From: Arenicella xantha
Lineage (GTDB): Bacteria; Pseudomonadota; Gammaproteobacteria; Arenicellales; Arenicellaceae
DNA length: 64,000 nucleotides
NCBI RefSeq assembly: GCF_003315245.1
Contig: NZ_QNRT01000001.1
Location: forward strand, 1,323,035-1,387,034
Reading direction: 5' to 3'
Shown: in pieces, positions 10,157 through 18,410 of the stretch
How positions within the stretch are numbered: position 1 is the first letter of the stretch
Layout: every line of letters begins with the position of its first letter
Translations under genes and position numbers: made by a program
Notes under the pieces: generated by a model
What the model saw: the letters and a program-made list of their open reading frames with translations, nothing else
Database searches by the model: none
What the model was told of the DNA's origin: nothing

Positions 10157-11476
10157 CTGAGCGCAAATCAGCCGGATACGATTGTTGCGATCGCCACACC
10201 ACCAGGTAAAGGTGGTGTGGGGGTAATCCGTTTATCTGGCCCCAAAGCATTAGCGTTAGGACAACAACTAACGGCCAAAACGCTACCAGCACGTACAGCG
10301 GTATTCGCGCACTTCAAGGATGCTAACCAGGAGGTGATCGACACAGGGCTAGCGCTTTATTTTGCGGGACCACGATCCTTTACCGGCGAAGACGTAGTCG
10401 AAATTCAGGGTCACGGCGGCCCAGTCATACAAGATTTGTTACTAACTGAACTAATTCGACTGGGCGCACGTCAAGCTCGAGCTGGAGAGTTTTCAGAGCG
10501 TGCTTTCTTGAATGACAAGATCGACCTAACTCAAGCCGAAGCAATTGCTGATTTGATTGACAGTAGCACCGCGCAAGCAGCAAAAGGCGCAATGCGCTCG
10601 TTGCAAGGCGATTTTTCACGACATGTAAATGCGCTACTGAAGCAGTTGATCGAGTTACGAATGTATGTCGAAGCCGCGATCGATTTTCCAGATGAAGAAA
10701 TAGACTTTCTGGCTGACGAAAAACTGCGTCAACGTATTGACCAACTACAAACGGATTTGCAACAAACCATTAAACAAGCTGGCCAAGGAGCTATTTTGCG
10801 CAATGGTTTGAGTTTAGTGATAGCCGGTAAACCCAATGCAGGGAAATCCAGTTTACTAAATGCGCTTTCAGGCCATGAAGCGGCAATCGTTACGGATATA
10901 CCAGGAACCACCCGTGATGTGGTCCGAGAAACGATCGACATAGATGGCTTACCGGTTCATATTATTGATACGGCGGGTTTACGCGAGAGTGATGATACGG
11001 TAGAGAAAATAGGCATAGAACGCGCGCGAAAAGCCATCAATGAAGCCGACCATGTGCTCATTATTGTCGATGCCAGCGACGCTGATGAGCCACCGATTAG
11101 TGTCGACCATAAAGCCACAACGTTGGTTTACAACAAAATAGATTTAGTTCCACCGACAAACCTTGGCGCTGCCCTGCAGGTATCGGCTAAACACGGTACC
11201 GGTATTACAGAGCTACGTGACTATATTAAGCAGTTGGCAGGTTATTCCCAAGAAGGAGAAACGTTGTTTACTGCACGTCGCCGTCATTTAACGGCATTAG
11301 AGCAAGCGCGCGATGCGGTTAAACGTGGCATAGATCAGCTAAAGATAAACAATGCCGGTGAGTTGTTGGCTGACGAACTATTGCAAGCGCAGCAGTCATT
11401 GAACTCAATTACTGGTGAGTTTAGTGCAGATGATTTATTAGGCGAGATATTTAGTGGTTTCTGTATTGGTAAATAG
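10157..11476 (+). CDS. mnmE: tRNA modification GTPase MnmE, probable CTG start
   Basis: With MnmG makes the 5-carboxymethylaminomethyl modification at U34 of certain tRNAs. The N-terminal folate-binding domain begins DTIVAIATPPGKGGVG. The G domain has P-loop GKPNAGKSS near 225, DIPGTTRD, DTAGLRES and NKIDL; the protein ends in the catalytic FCIGK. The first ATG/GTG/TTG in frame is the GTG at 10217, which would remove the conserved N terminus. In-frame CTG at 10157 lies 6 nt after GGAG and gives 439 residues (E. coli 454), so I take CTG as the start. It follows yidC by 11 bp. Confidence 0.9.
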   Translation: MSANQPDTIVAIATPPGKGGVGVIRLSGPKALALGQQLTAKTLPARTAVFAHFKDANQEVIDTGLALYFAGPRSFTGEDVVEIQGHGGPVIQDLLLTELIRLGARQARAGEFSERAFLNDKIDLTQAEAIADLIDSSTAQAAKGAMRSLQGDFSRHVNALLKQLIELRMYVEAAIDFPDEEIDFLADEKLRQRIDQLQTDLQQTIKQAGQGAILRNGLSLVIAGKPNAGKSSLLNALSGHEAAIVTDIPGTTRDVVRETIDIDGLPVHIIDTAGLRESDDTVEKIGIERARKAINEADHVLIIVDASDADEPPISVDHKATTLVYNKIDLVPPTNLGAALQVSAKHGTGITELRDYIKQLAGYSQEGETLFTARRRHLTALEQARDAVKRGIDQLKINNAGELLADELLQAQQSLNSITGEFSADDLLGEIFSGFCIGK

Positions 11477-11572
11477 TCCAGTGACGCTAGTCTCTTTAGC
11501 TGGGTCGGGAATGTTAGATTAAACATTCATCACAAAGACTAATTGTTTGCGAGCCCTGATTAAGATTCATCG

Positions 11573-12223
11573 ATGTTAGGTATAGGTGCTCCCAAACTCA
11601 GGCTGATGTCTGCCGCATTTGTTGCGGTAGTTCTGCATGGATTGATTCTCAGCCAAACAATAATCACACCGACACAATCAAACTTAGCAAGTAGCCCTCC
11701 CCTTTCGGTACAGTTGCTTACCCAGAAGCCAGAACTGCAGGAGCTCAAACAAGACGTTCTCCCGCCAGAGCCTGAGTCGCTTACAGAGCCAGTCAAGCAA
11801 GAGGATCCTTCCGCTGTGACGCCAACAACCGTGCTTGTGGCGAATGCGAAAGATGACCCTCAGCCCATACCAACCGTTCGCTTACCGACCACTGTTGTCA
11901 GTTCTGAGTTTAGATCTTTTCTTCAAGAGGAAACTAAACAGCACGCAAATTCGAATCAACAAGAGGTCAACGCGTTTAGTCAAACCTTTGAAACCGTTTA
12001 TGTGCCGGATGAGTCACCGACAGAAATTACTCGAGATATGCTGCCAACTGATAGTGGAGTGTTCATGACAGTGGTGAATGGTAAGCGTGTTTGTGGTACT
12101 AAAATCATTCAATTGTTGAGTAGCGACGGATTGGGAGTTGATACAGAGGGATCCTACCTAATTAAGGATTGCGCGCCGAAGGAAACATTTGTACTGGATA
12201 TGAATAAACCAAACAACGGATAG
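11573..12223 (+). CDS. Hypothetical anchored proline-rich protein with TonB-like N terminus
   Basis: 216 residues, not assigned to a family. A signal-anchor helix (about 12-30, AAFVAVVLHGLILSQ) is followed by PPLSVQLL and a proline/glutamate-rich stretch (about 50-100). This pattern matches the membrane-anchor and periplasm-spanning part of TonB-type proteins. The C-terminal 60 residues (VNGKRVCGTKIIQLLSS, then a second cysteine at KDCAPKE) do not look like a TonB C-terminal domain. Two cysteines suggest a periplasmic disulphide. It lies 96 bp after mnmE, where mnmG would be expected. Confidence 0.6.
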   Translation: MLGIGAPKLRLMSAAFVAVVLHGLILSQTIITPTQSNLASSPPLSVQLLTQKPELQELKQDVLPPEPESLTEPVKQEDPSAVTPTTVLVANAKDDPQPIPTVRLPTTVVSSEFRSFLQEETKQHANSNQQEVNAFSQTFETVYVPDESPTEITRDMLPTDSGVFMTVVNGKRVCGTKIIQLLSSDGLGVDTEGSYLIKDCAPKETFVLDMNKPNNG

Positions 12224-12250
12224 AATTTTTAGTAATACCTTATATTCTTT

Positions 12251-12279
12251 TTGGTTATATCCAATATTGCGCCTATAAT
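12251..12279 (+). promoter_or_regulatory. Sigma-70-type promoter upstream of the 12508 gene
   Basis: -35 TTGGTT (12251-12256), 17-bp spacer, perfect -10 TATAAT (12274-12279). It would give an untranslated leader of about 220 nt before the ATG at 12508. The leader contains no gene I can recognise. Confidence 0.6.
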
Positions 12280-12507
12280 AGACATTCAGTCTGGTTTGGT
12301 ATGAATAAGTTTGTTAAAAGTAAGCGCGTTTTAGAAAAATGCAAATTAACCGATAAGAGCAGTCTACCGTAGATAGTTCAATTAACCTTAATCCCGATAG
12401 CGGCAAATGAAGCTAAGTGCATCTATATTGTATTGGAGTGCATCCTCTAATATTAATCGGCGATACCGACGTGTGTTTGGTAGCGTAATATTGGCTGGCG
12501 CAGTTCA

Positions 12508-13665
12508 ATGAAACATTGGCAGCTAGCGGGTCTTGTGGTGTTGCTATTGATCGTTGTGTCGTATGCCTTTTGGCCGACCGGTCAAACACCAGACCCAGAG
12601 TTAGATATTAAGACTCGATCGCAAGCTCCACTTACGCAAGCGATTAACAAAACCGTAAAAGCCCGTTCGCCAATCACCACTGCTGAGTTTAGTGCTGATG
12701 ATCAAATAGACCCCTACCAAGATGCAGCAATGCGTGCGCAAATGTTACAGGTAGCGGACTTGTATGAAGCGGCATCAAAATACCCACATTTTTCTCAACC
12801 TATCACCAATCCAGATATGGTTCGCGAGCCGCTACCGTTCGAGGAGACCGAGGTCGATTTGCCATTTCCGGTGGAAGGAAGCGATGCGCCTATTCGTTTG
12901 TCAGCAGCGGTCGATCGATATCAATATTTCCAAGGGGATGTCATGACCGTACGACTGTTGGTAACCGGCGCGCCAGCAGACACGTTTGTGCAAGCTAATG
13001 CTGAGTTAAGTTCTGCGGTGGGCGCTACACCTTTGGTCACAGAACTAACCGCCACGGATGCAAGTCTTAGTAATTTTGTCGGCAATTTTGATACGCGTGT
13101 GGCGCCACCGGGTAGTTTGAGCACCGAGATGTTGGTCAAAATTGTGGTGTCGATTGGAGAACAGCAATTATTCACCACCGTGCCGTTGCGCTATACGCAA
13201 GCGGCGGCGCAGCTAGTGGCAGTACCGTATGTACGCCAAGAAGCAGAATATCTACTTATACCGTTGCAATATTCAGTTAATCAGCCGGGTTACTATTTTG
13301 CCAATGCCGTGTTAGCCGATGCAGCTAGCGGGCAACCATTGTTGCAGCTTCAAACTGAAGGCCAATTGCCATTGGGTAATGGTGTATTGATGTTAAAAGC
13401 ACACTTTCAGGCCTTGCGCGCGATGGGGTCTGAAGGCCCGTATATACTGAGAAATATCAATACCTATCGCGGGGCGGCTAGTGGCGAAACATTCGATGTG
13501 CCTGCTGGTAGTGTTCAACCTCAGTTTGAAATTCAAGGGTTTCCGTTCTCACAGTATGACGATGTGCCCTATCAAGATGAGCTAGCAGGCGAGCGATTAG
13601 AATTTTTACGAAACCTAGGAGGAGTCGATGATTCCTCAGATGAAGAACCTAATGAAGCGAGGTAA
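12508..13665 (+). CDS. Hypothetical anchored periplasmic protein linked to the lipase cluster
   Basis: 385 residues. One N-terminal membrane anchor (about 6-23, AGLVVLLLIVVSYAFWP), then an extracytoplasmic region with no cysteines. A central beta-rich region (about 130-240) with YFQGDVMTVRLLVTG resembles immunoglobulin-like surface or periplasmic domains. A second beta region follows (PGYYFANAVLADAASGQPL). The tail is acidic. No catalytic motif is visible. It precedes the secreted hydrolases, so a role in their export or on the cell surface is possible but unproven. No good ribosome binding site precedes the ATG. Confidence 0.65.
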   Translation: MKHWQLAGLVVLLLIVVSYAFWPTGQTPDPELDIKTRSQAPLTQAINKTVKARSPITTAEFSADDQIDPYQDAAMRAQMLQVADLYEAASKYPHFSQPITNPDMVREPLPFEETEVDLPFPVEGSDAPIRLSAAVDRYQYFQGDVMTVRLLVTGAPADTFVQANAELSSAVGATPLVTELTATDASLSNFVGNFDTRVAPPGSLSTEMLVKIVVSIGEQQLFTTVPLRYTQAAAQLVAVPYVRQEAEYLLIPLQYSVNQPGYYFANAVLADAASGQPLLQLQTEGQLPLGNGVLMLKAHFQALRAMGSEGPYILRNINTYRGAASGETFDVPAGSVQPQFEIQGFPFSQYDDVPYQDELAGERLEFLRNLGGVDDSSDEEPNEAR

Positions 13666-13793
13666 CGTAATGATGTAGTACCCGGAACAGTTGTGATGTT
13701 GGTTCCAATAATAAAAGACTAAAAAGTGCCAACGCACCATAGAGTGCGGCGCTAAATATCAACATAGCAGTTACTATCACCAGAGGATAAATC

Positions 13794-14828
13794 ATGAAAA
13801 CAAAAGTACTTATTGTACTGTCCGCACTCCTATTCAGTGTCGCCGCACAGGCAACATTGGGCGGCAAAAATGTGATCTTAGTTCATGGCTTTCAGCCCAC
13901 TGACTTGAAGAGCAACCCCAACGCCAGTGCTCAACAAAATAATGCAAATGCCTATTGGCAGGCGTATTGGCAGAACCGCGCGGAGCGCAGTTTGTACTGG
14001 CCATCGACTGGTCGCGTTACCGGTAATATCAAAGATACCATTGAGAGTCAGATCAAGAGTTTAGAAGCCGCAAGAACATGCGCTAATGGATGTGTGTTCG
14101 TTACGCATTCTACCGGTGACCTGGTGCTGCGCGATGCGCTTACCCGGCTCGGCCAATGGGGCGTAAATCAAAATAACTTTAAGGTAATCGCGGTGCTGGA
14201 TTTTGCTGGTGCCGGTGGAGGTACTGAACTAGCCGATGTGGCCGTTAATATTGCCAATGGCAGCGGCGTTGTGAATGCAGTACAAAAGGCAGCGATTCGA
14301 ACCTTTTTAGGCTTTGACCCGACCCCCGCTGCATTAGGCGTATTGAATGACCTGCGACCTGCCGCAGCGCGCAATATCGCTCGCAGTAATAATGCCGTGC
14401 CACGTTTACGCTTTGTCGGTGAAGGTACTGAGTATTTGGGCGCGACCAAAGCATTCATTAAAGGCAGTGACGATAGCGTCGTGCCAATGCACAGCGCTTG
14501 TGGAGCAAGCTCATCGTCGGCCTATGATTCGTGCAGTCGATCAGTTCGCGTCAATGGTCAAGTCCGCTCAGCTAATGGGCCGAGTTCATTATTCTATAAT
14601 CACTATGCGGTATTAATGGGCGAGAGCACTGCTCACAGTGAAGCGATCAGCAATGCTCGCAGCGGTGACTTTACGACTGTGACCAATAATACGACGAAAG
14701 GCGTTAAAGTCGATTTCGCTACCAGCACTGGAAAAACATGGTGGAGTTGGTGGTACAAAGTCCGATCAGTTAAAAACGGTAGTAGCAAAAGCATGTCAGC
14801 CAATGTGTACGATACGCTAAACAATTAA
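13794..14828 (+). CDS. Exported lipase-like alpha/beta hydrolase with THSTG nucleophile elbow
   Basis: 344 residues with a signal peptide (about 1-20, cleavage after AQA). The hydrolase core begins NVILVHGF (oxyanion region, HG at 31-32). The nucleophile elbow reads THSTGD with Ser106; the first position is Thr instead of the usual Gly. Likely acid D226 or D227 (GSDDSVVP) and base H270 (FYNHYAVL). Four cysteines (96, 100, 236, 247) could form two disulphides. The last 60 residues (VDFATSTGKTWWSWWYK) look like an appended beta module. The substrate is unknown; lipid or polyester ester bonds are plausible given the true lipase nearby. Confidence 0.8.
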   Translation: MKTKVLIVLSALLFSVAAQATLGGKNVILVHGFQPTDLKSNPNASAQQNNANAYWQAYWQNRAERSLYWPSTGRVTGNIKDTIESQIKSLEAARTCANGCVFVTHSTGDLVLRDALTRLGQWGVNQNNFKVIAVLDFAGAGGGTELADVAVNIANGSGVVNAVQKAAIRTFLGFDPTPAALGVLNDLRPAAARNIARSNNAVPRLRFVGEGTEYLGATKAFIKGSDDSVVPMHSACGASSSSAYDSCSRSVRVNGQVRSANGPSSLFYNHYAVLMGESTAHSEAISNARSGDFTTVTNNTTKGVKVDFATSTGKTWWSWWYKVRSVKNGSSKSMSANVYDTLNN

Positions 14829-14843
14829 TACCGGTCTCTTGAC

Positions 14844-14875
14844 GGGCTTCTTGACTACTCAAGAAGCCCTCTCTA
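14844..14875 (+). terminator. Hairpin terminator after the first hydrolase
   Basis: Perfect 11-bp stem (14844-14854 with 14859-14869, arm GGGCTTCTTGA) and a 4-nt loop, 16 bp after the stop codon. The downstream tract is only partly T-rich (TCTCTATGTTG), so termination may be incomplete. Confidence 0.6.
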
Positions 14876-14921
14876 TGTTGACCAATTCAATCTCCTGACC
14901 GGCTAATATCCGACTAATTAA

Positions 14922-15263
14922 ATGAGTACCGACGAGTATTATTTTAAAGAAGGCTGTTTCATTCAAGAGTGGCATAACGCTCCGGATGATGAAACCGTGT
15001 CAGTCGCCCATGTGAGGGTTGAGCCGCGCCAAACCACCAAGCTACATGCGCTTACTGCGACCACCGAGCGCTACATTATGTTGCAAGGTCGAGGACAGGT
15101 GACGGTAGGTTCAAAAAGTTGGTTAGTCGAAGCCGGCGACGTGGTTGTGATTCCACCGGACCAAGCGCAGGCGATCGAGAATTTAGAAGATCAAGACCTA
15201 GTGTTTTTAGCCGTATGCACACCGAGATTTGACATAGAGAATTACCAAGAGCTCCAACCATAA
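14922..15263 (+). CDS. Cupin-domain protein
   Basis: 113 residues, single cupin barrel. Motif 1 is KLHALTATTERYIMLQGRG (about 44-62) with H46 and E53 as possible metal ligands. Motif 2 is GDVVVIPPDQAQAIEN (about 76-91), where the usual histidine after P is replaced by Q, so metal binding may be weak or absent. No signal peptide, so cytoplasmic. Such small cupins are sugar isomerase-like or sensor proteins; function here is unknown. It is 22 bp upstream of the lipase gene and probably in its operon. Confidence 0.75.
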   Translation: MSTDEYYFKEGCFIQEWHNAPDDETVSVAHVRVEPRQTTKLHALTATTERYIMLQGRGQVTVGSKSWLVEAGDVVVIPPDQAQAIENLEDQDLVFLAVCTPRFDIENYQELQP

Positions 15264-15285
15264 ATACAAATAATGGAGTTAACTA

Positions 15286-16200
15286 ATGAAGAAATTACTA
15301 TTGGCAATTATTGCCATCAACCTGCTGCTTGGCGCTAACCTAGTATCCGCAGCAGGCTATACCCAAACGAAGTACCCTATTGTGCTGGTTCATGGTTTTT
15401 CCGGATTTGACAGTGTTGGTGGGTTAATTGGCTATTTCCACACGATTCCTTATAACCTCCGCCGGTCTGGCGCGAAGGTGTATGTCCCATCGGTTTCAGC
15501 TTTCAACTCGTCGGAAGCCCGTGGCGAACAACTGGCCGACTATCTAAGTGGTTTACGTGAGAGCAAATTCAACCTAATTGGGCATAGCCAAGGTTCTCCG
15601 ACATCGCGTGTGGCGGCATCTTTGGTACCGAATAAAGTTGCGTCCGTTACTTCTGTAAATGGTGTAAATCGTGGTTCGAAAGTAGCGGATGTGTTACTTG
15701 GGTTAGTTCCAGAAGGCGTAGCTCAAAATCTTGTTGGCAGCATTCTTGACGCGGTGGGCGGTGTTATTAATCTAATCTCAGGTGCGAATAATGCACAGGA
15801 CTCTATTGCCAGCGCGAAAACGTTAAGCACTGCCGGTTCAATGGCGTTAAATCAGACGTTAGGTAATAAAGGTATCGACCCAAATTGTGCTTCGATGAAT
15901 GAGGACGTCAATATTAACGGCTATAACATTAAGATGTTTTCGTGGTCTGGCAATCGTGCGTTTACTAATGTATTTGATCTAACCGACCCGTTTCTAAGTG
16001 CAACATCACTGGCGTTTGCAGGCGAGCAAAATGACGGGTTGGTGGGAGTGTGCTCAGCCCGACTCGGACAAGTGATTAGTACCAGTTACAGCTTGAACCA
16101 TGTGGATGCGATTAACCACTTGTTTGGTGTGCGTGGTTGGACCAACCCAGTGTCGCTATATCGCTATCAAGCAAACCGTTTACGTAACAAAGGTTTATAA
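15286..16200 (+). CDS. Secreted triacylglycerol lipase (family I, foldase-dependent type)
   Basis: Extracellular lipase of the Pseudomonas/Burkholderia type. Signal peptide 1-23 (cleavage after VSAA or nearby). Oxyanion HGF at 36-38; nucleophile GHSQG with Ser101; acid D250 in QNDGLVG; base H272 in LNHVDAINHLFG. Two cysteines (in DPNCAS and C256) match the family disulphide. 304 residues is typical. The next gene encodes the dedicated foldase that such lipases need before type II secretion. AATGGAG lies 7-10 nt before the ATG. Confidence 0.93.
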   Translation: MKKLLLAIIAINLLLGANLVSAAGYTQTKYPIVLVHGFSGFDSVGGLIGYFHTIPYNLRRSGAKVYVPSVSAFNSSEARGEQLADYLSGLRESKFNLIGHSQGSPTSRVAASLVPNKVASVTSVNGVNRGSKVADVLLGLVPEGVAQNLVGSILDAVGGVINLISGANNAQDSIASAKTLSTAGSMALNQTLGNKGIDPNCASMNEDVNINGYNIKMFSWSGNRAFTNVFDLTDPFLSATSLAFAGEQNDGLVGVCSARLGQVISTSYSLNHVDAINHLFGVRGWTNPVSLYRYQANRLRNKGL

Positions 16201-16217
16201 CAAGCTATGGTAGTTTA

Positions 16218-17318
16218 GTGAAACGAACTTATGTCACGCTAACAGCAACAGTATTGTGTTTTATCGCAATACTGTTGCTGGCAAATCATTACTTGCTGGT
16301 CAAACCACCAGCCCATTCTGCGCCCCAAGTTTCGTCGTTGATTGAGCGCGTTGCCTCGGCTAAACAAACTAACTCAGTAAGCCACTTAGCCACCAGTGTA
16401 AGCCACTTAGCCACCAATGATAGTTTAGTTGATGAGATAGATCACGCTGTGGCCTACTCCACGCCACGGACTCATGACCAAGCGGTGATTTCGGCTTCCT
16501 TGCACGGCACTGATATTGATGGTGCGCTGCAAGCGGATGCGAGCGGCAAGTTAATTTTGAATATTGGAATTCGAGACTTTTTCGACTATTTTCTCAGTAC
16601 TGCTGATGAGTTAGGCGCAGAAGCAGGAATTGATGAAATTGTACGTTACGCTCAGGCGTATTTACCAGCGCAAGCGCAGCACGATGCACTTGATCTTTTG
16701 GAAAACTATTTGCGCTATAAGCAGTTTGAATTCGAATTACAACAAACACCGATAACCAATGCCTCAATGACTGATGCGGATACATTGGTCATACTACGAG
16801 AGAGTTATGCACAGCTGAAAGCCGAGCGTGCTGCCCGTTTTAGTGTTGGCGCCAACCAAGCATTGTTTGGGCTTGAAGACGAATATGCTGAATTCACTCT
16901 GCGGACCTTGGAAGTTGGCGCCAATGAATCACTTAACCCAGAGCAAAAAGCGCAGCAAACAGACCTGCTACTGGACTCCTTACCGGCTGAATTGGCTGGT
17001 GATGCACGCCAGCAACAAGTACAGGAAGCAACTCAAAAAACACTGCAGTCAGCCTTAGTATCTGAACAAGACGATAGTGAGATCTATGATCTACTAACTG
17101 CGTATGGTTACCCTGCTGACGAAGCAGATCGGGTCATCGAGTATCGCCAGCAACAACGAAATTTCGACACACGGTATCAACAATATCGCAATACAGTTAG
17201 CCAACTCACAGCAGATGAGAGCGTGGCCTCAGACGCATTAGACCAGCTTAAACAACGATTCTTTGTGACACCGGAGGAACAGACCCAAGCTGCGCTACGT
17301 GACTTGGGACAAGAGTGA
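16218..17318 (+). CDS. lifO: Lipase-specific foldase (lipase chaperone)
   Basis: Membrane-anchored periplasmic steric chaperone for the preceding lipase. An N-terminal anchor (about 8-27) is followed by a short variable linker and the helical chaperone body. Family hallmarks are SLHGTDIDGAL near 94-104 and IRDFFDYFLST near 116-126, the RxxFDYxL motif. Starts with GTG, 17 bp after the lipase stop. The linker carries a 21-bp tandem duplication encoding SVSHLAT twice (16374-16415). It converges on the deacetylase gene, stopping 5 bp away. Confidence 0.92.
   Translation: MKRTYVTLTATVLCFIAILLLANHYLLVKPPAHSAPQVSSLIERVASAKQTNSVSHLATSVSHLATNDSLVDEIDHAVAYSTPRTHDQAVISASLHGTDIDGALQADASGKLILNIGIRDFFDYFLSTADELGAEAGIDEIVRYAQAYLPAQAQHDALDLLENYLRYKQFEFELQQTPITNASMTDADTLVILRESYAQLKAERAARFSVGANQALFGLEDEYAEFTLRTLEVGANESLNPEQKAQQTDLLLDSLPAELAGDARQQQVQEATQKTLQSALVSEQDDSEIYDLLTAYGYPADEADRVIEYRQQQRNFDTRYQQYRNTVSQLTADESVASDALDQLKQRFFVTPEEQTQAALRDLGQE
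16374..16415 (+). repeat. 21-bp tandem duplication inside lifO
   Basis: Two adjacent 21-bp units (16374-16394 and 16395-16415), identical except near the start of the unit, encode SVSHLAT twice in the flexible linker after the membrane anchor. Being in frame, it lengthens the linker without breaking the gene. Confidence 0.85.
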
Positions 17319-17323
17319 CTCGG

Positions 17324-18199
17324 TTAAGGCGCATAATAGTAGTCGGCAACCTCTTTAACGGTAGCAACCCATAGCTGCTGCTTATTGGCAGCTAAGAAGT
17401 CGAGTAGCTTGCGGTGTGCTTGCGCGCTGACCGATAAATAATCGCCGCCGACACCGTGAAAGGTGATGGAACCAAAGGTTCCAGACGCCATGATACTTTT
17501 CACATAATCAATCATCGCATCGCCATCAACATCGACTGCTGCATAGGACGGTAGTTGATAACGTTGTGCGAGACTTGTTTGATTCCCACCATGTCGAGCT
17601 GCCACAAATAGAGGTTGGATTGCATCGATAAAGCTAGTTTGTGCAGCACTCGTATCGCCGCACGGATAGGCAAAAGAGCGTCGTTGTTGTTGATCGAGCA
17701 TCTGCAATATGTCATTTGCCAATTTGGCTTCTCGTACCACACGAGCGACTGAATAATTGCTAAGATCAGATTCTTCGGTAATCCAGTCGCGATCTGGAAT
17801 CACTGAGCTACCGTAACAAGGGTGAATTAGCGTGTGGTTACCAAGTTCGTGACCATTCTTCGCGGCTTGTTGCCACTCCTGAGAACGTGCCAGGAATACC
17901 GGCGATTCGATCGTGATATAAAAAGTAGCCGACAAGCCACGCTTATCTAACTCTGGTATGGCTATATCCAATTGGCTTGCCAGTGCATCGTCATAGGTGA
18001 GAGAGAGTGCGGCTACTCGACCGTCTGGCCAAGCTTTTGCTGGGGCGGACACCACACTCGACGCCGCGTAAACAGTGAGGCTTGCCAGCAGCAACAGACC
18101 GGTAACCAAATAGCGCATGACGCTGATTGTTAAGTGGCTGCCGCGATGACTCGTCCTAATAGCGGCTGGAGCTCGGTAAAATTTACTCAGTAATAACAT
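17324..18199 (-). CDS. Exported polysaccharide deacetylase (NodB domain)
   Basis: Carbohydrate esterase 4 fold that removes acetyl groups from polysaccharide. Motif 1 LTYDD (D70, D71), motif 2 GNHTLIHP (H122 and H126) and a later SFAYPCGD segment fit the NodB family; the late histidine motif appears as SITFHGVGG. The ATG at 18199 has an excellent ribosome site (ACGGAGAAC) but puts 27 residues before the hydrophobic signal segment. An internal ATG at 18118 would give an ordinary signal peptide with a poor ribosome site. Tail-to-tail with lifO. Confidence 0.87.
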   Translation of the reverse strand: MLLLSKFYRAPAAIRTSHRGSHLTISVMRYLVTGLLLLASLTVYAASSVVSAPAKAWPDGRVAALSLTYDDALASQLDIAIPELDKRGLSATFYITIESPVFLARSQEWQQAAKNGHELGNHTLIHPCYGSSVIPDRDWITEESDLSNYSVARVVREAKLANDILQMLDQQQRRSFAYPCGDTSAAQTSFIDAIQPLFVAARHGGNQTSLAQRYQLPSYAAVDVDGDAMIDYVKSIMASGTFGSITFHGVGGDYLSVSAQAHRKLLDFLAANKQQLWVATVKEVADYYYAP

Positions 18200-18410
18200 C
18201 AGTGTTCTCCGTGTTTAGACAAAAAACTGGGGTTTATGCACGGTCTAGACAAGCGTTGCTTGAGGCGACCTATTAAGAATTTTAGAAAAGCCGTTGAATC
18301 TGGTGAATAAATTAGTCGCTGAAGATGTCAATCCATCAATGACAGACCACCGACAAAGCGCTAGAATCCGCTCAATTATTAAGCAATTCAAACAATATTA
18401 ACGCATAACC

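Noticed and set aside
10217..11476. mnmE read from the GTG at 10217
   Set aside because: It removes about 20 conserved N-terminal residues including the TPPGKGG segment; the CTG at 10157 with a well-placed GGAG keeps them.
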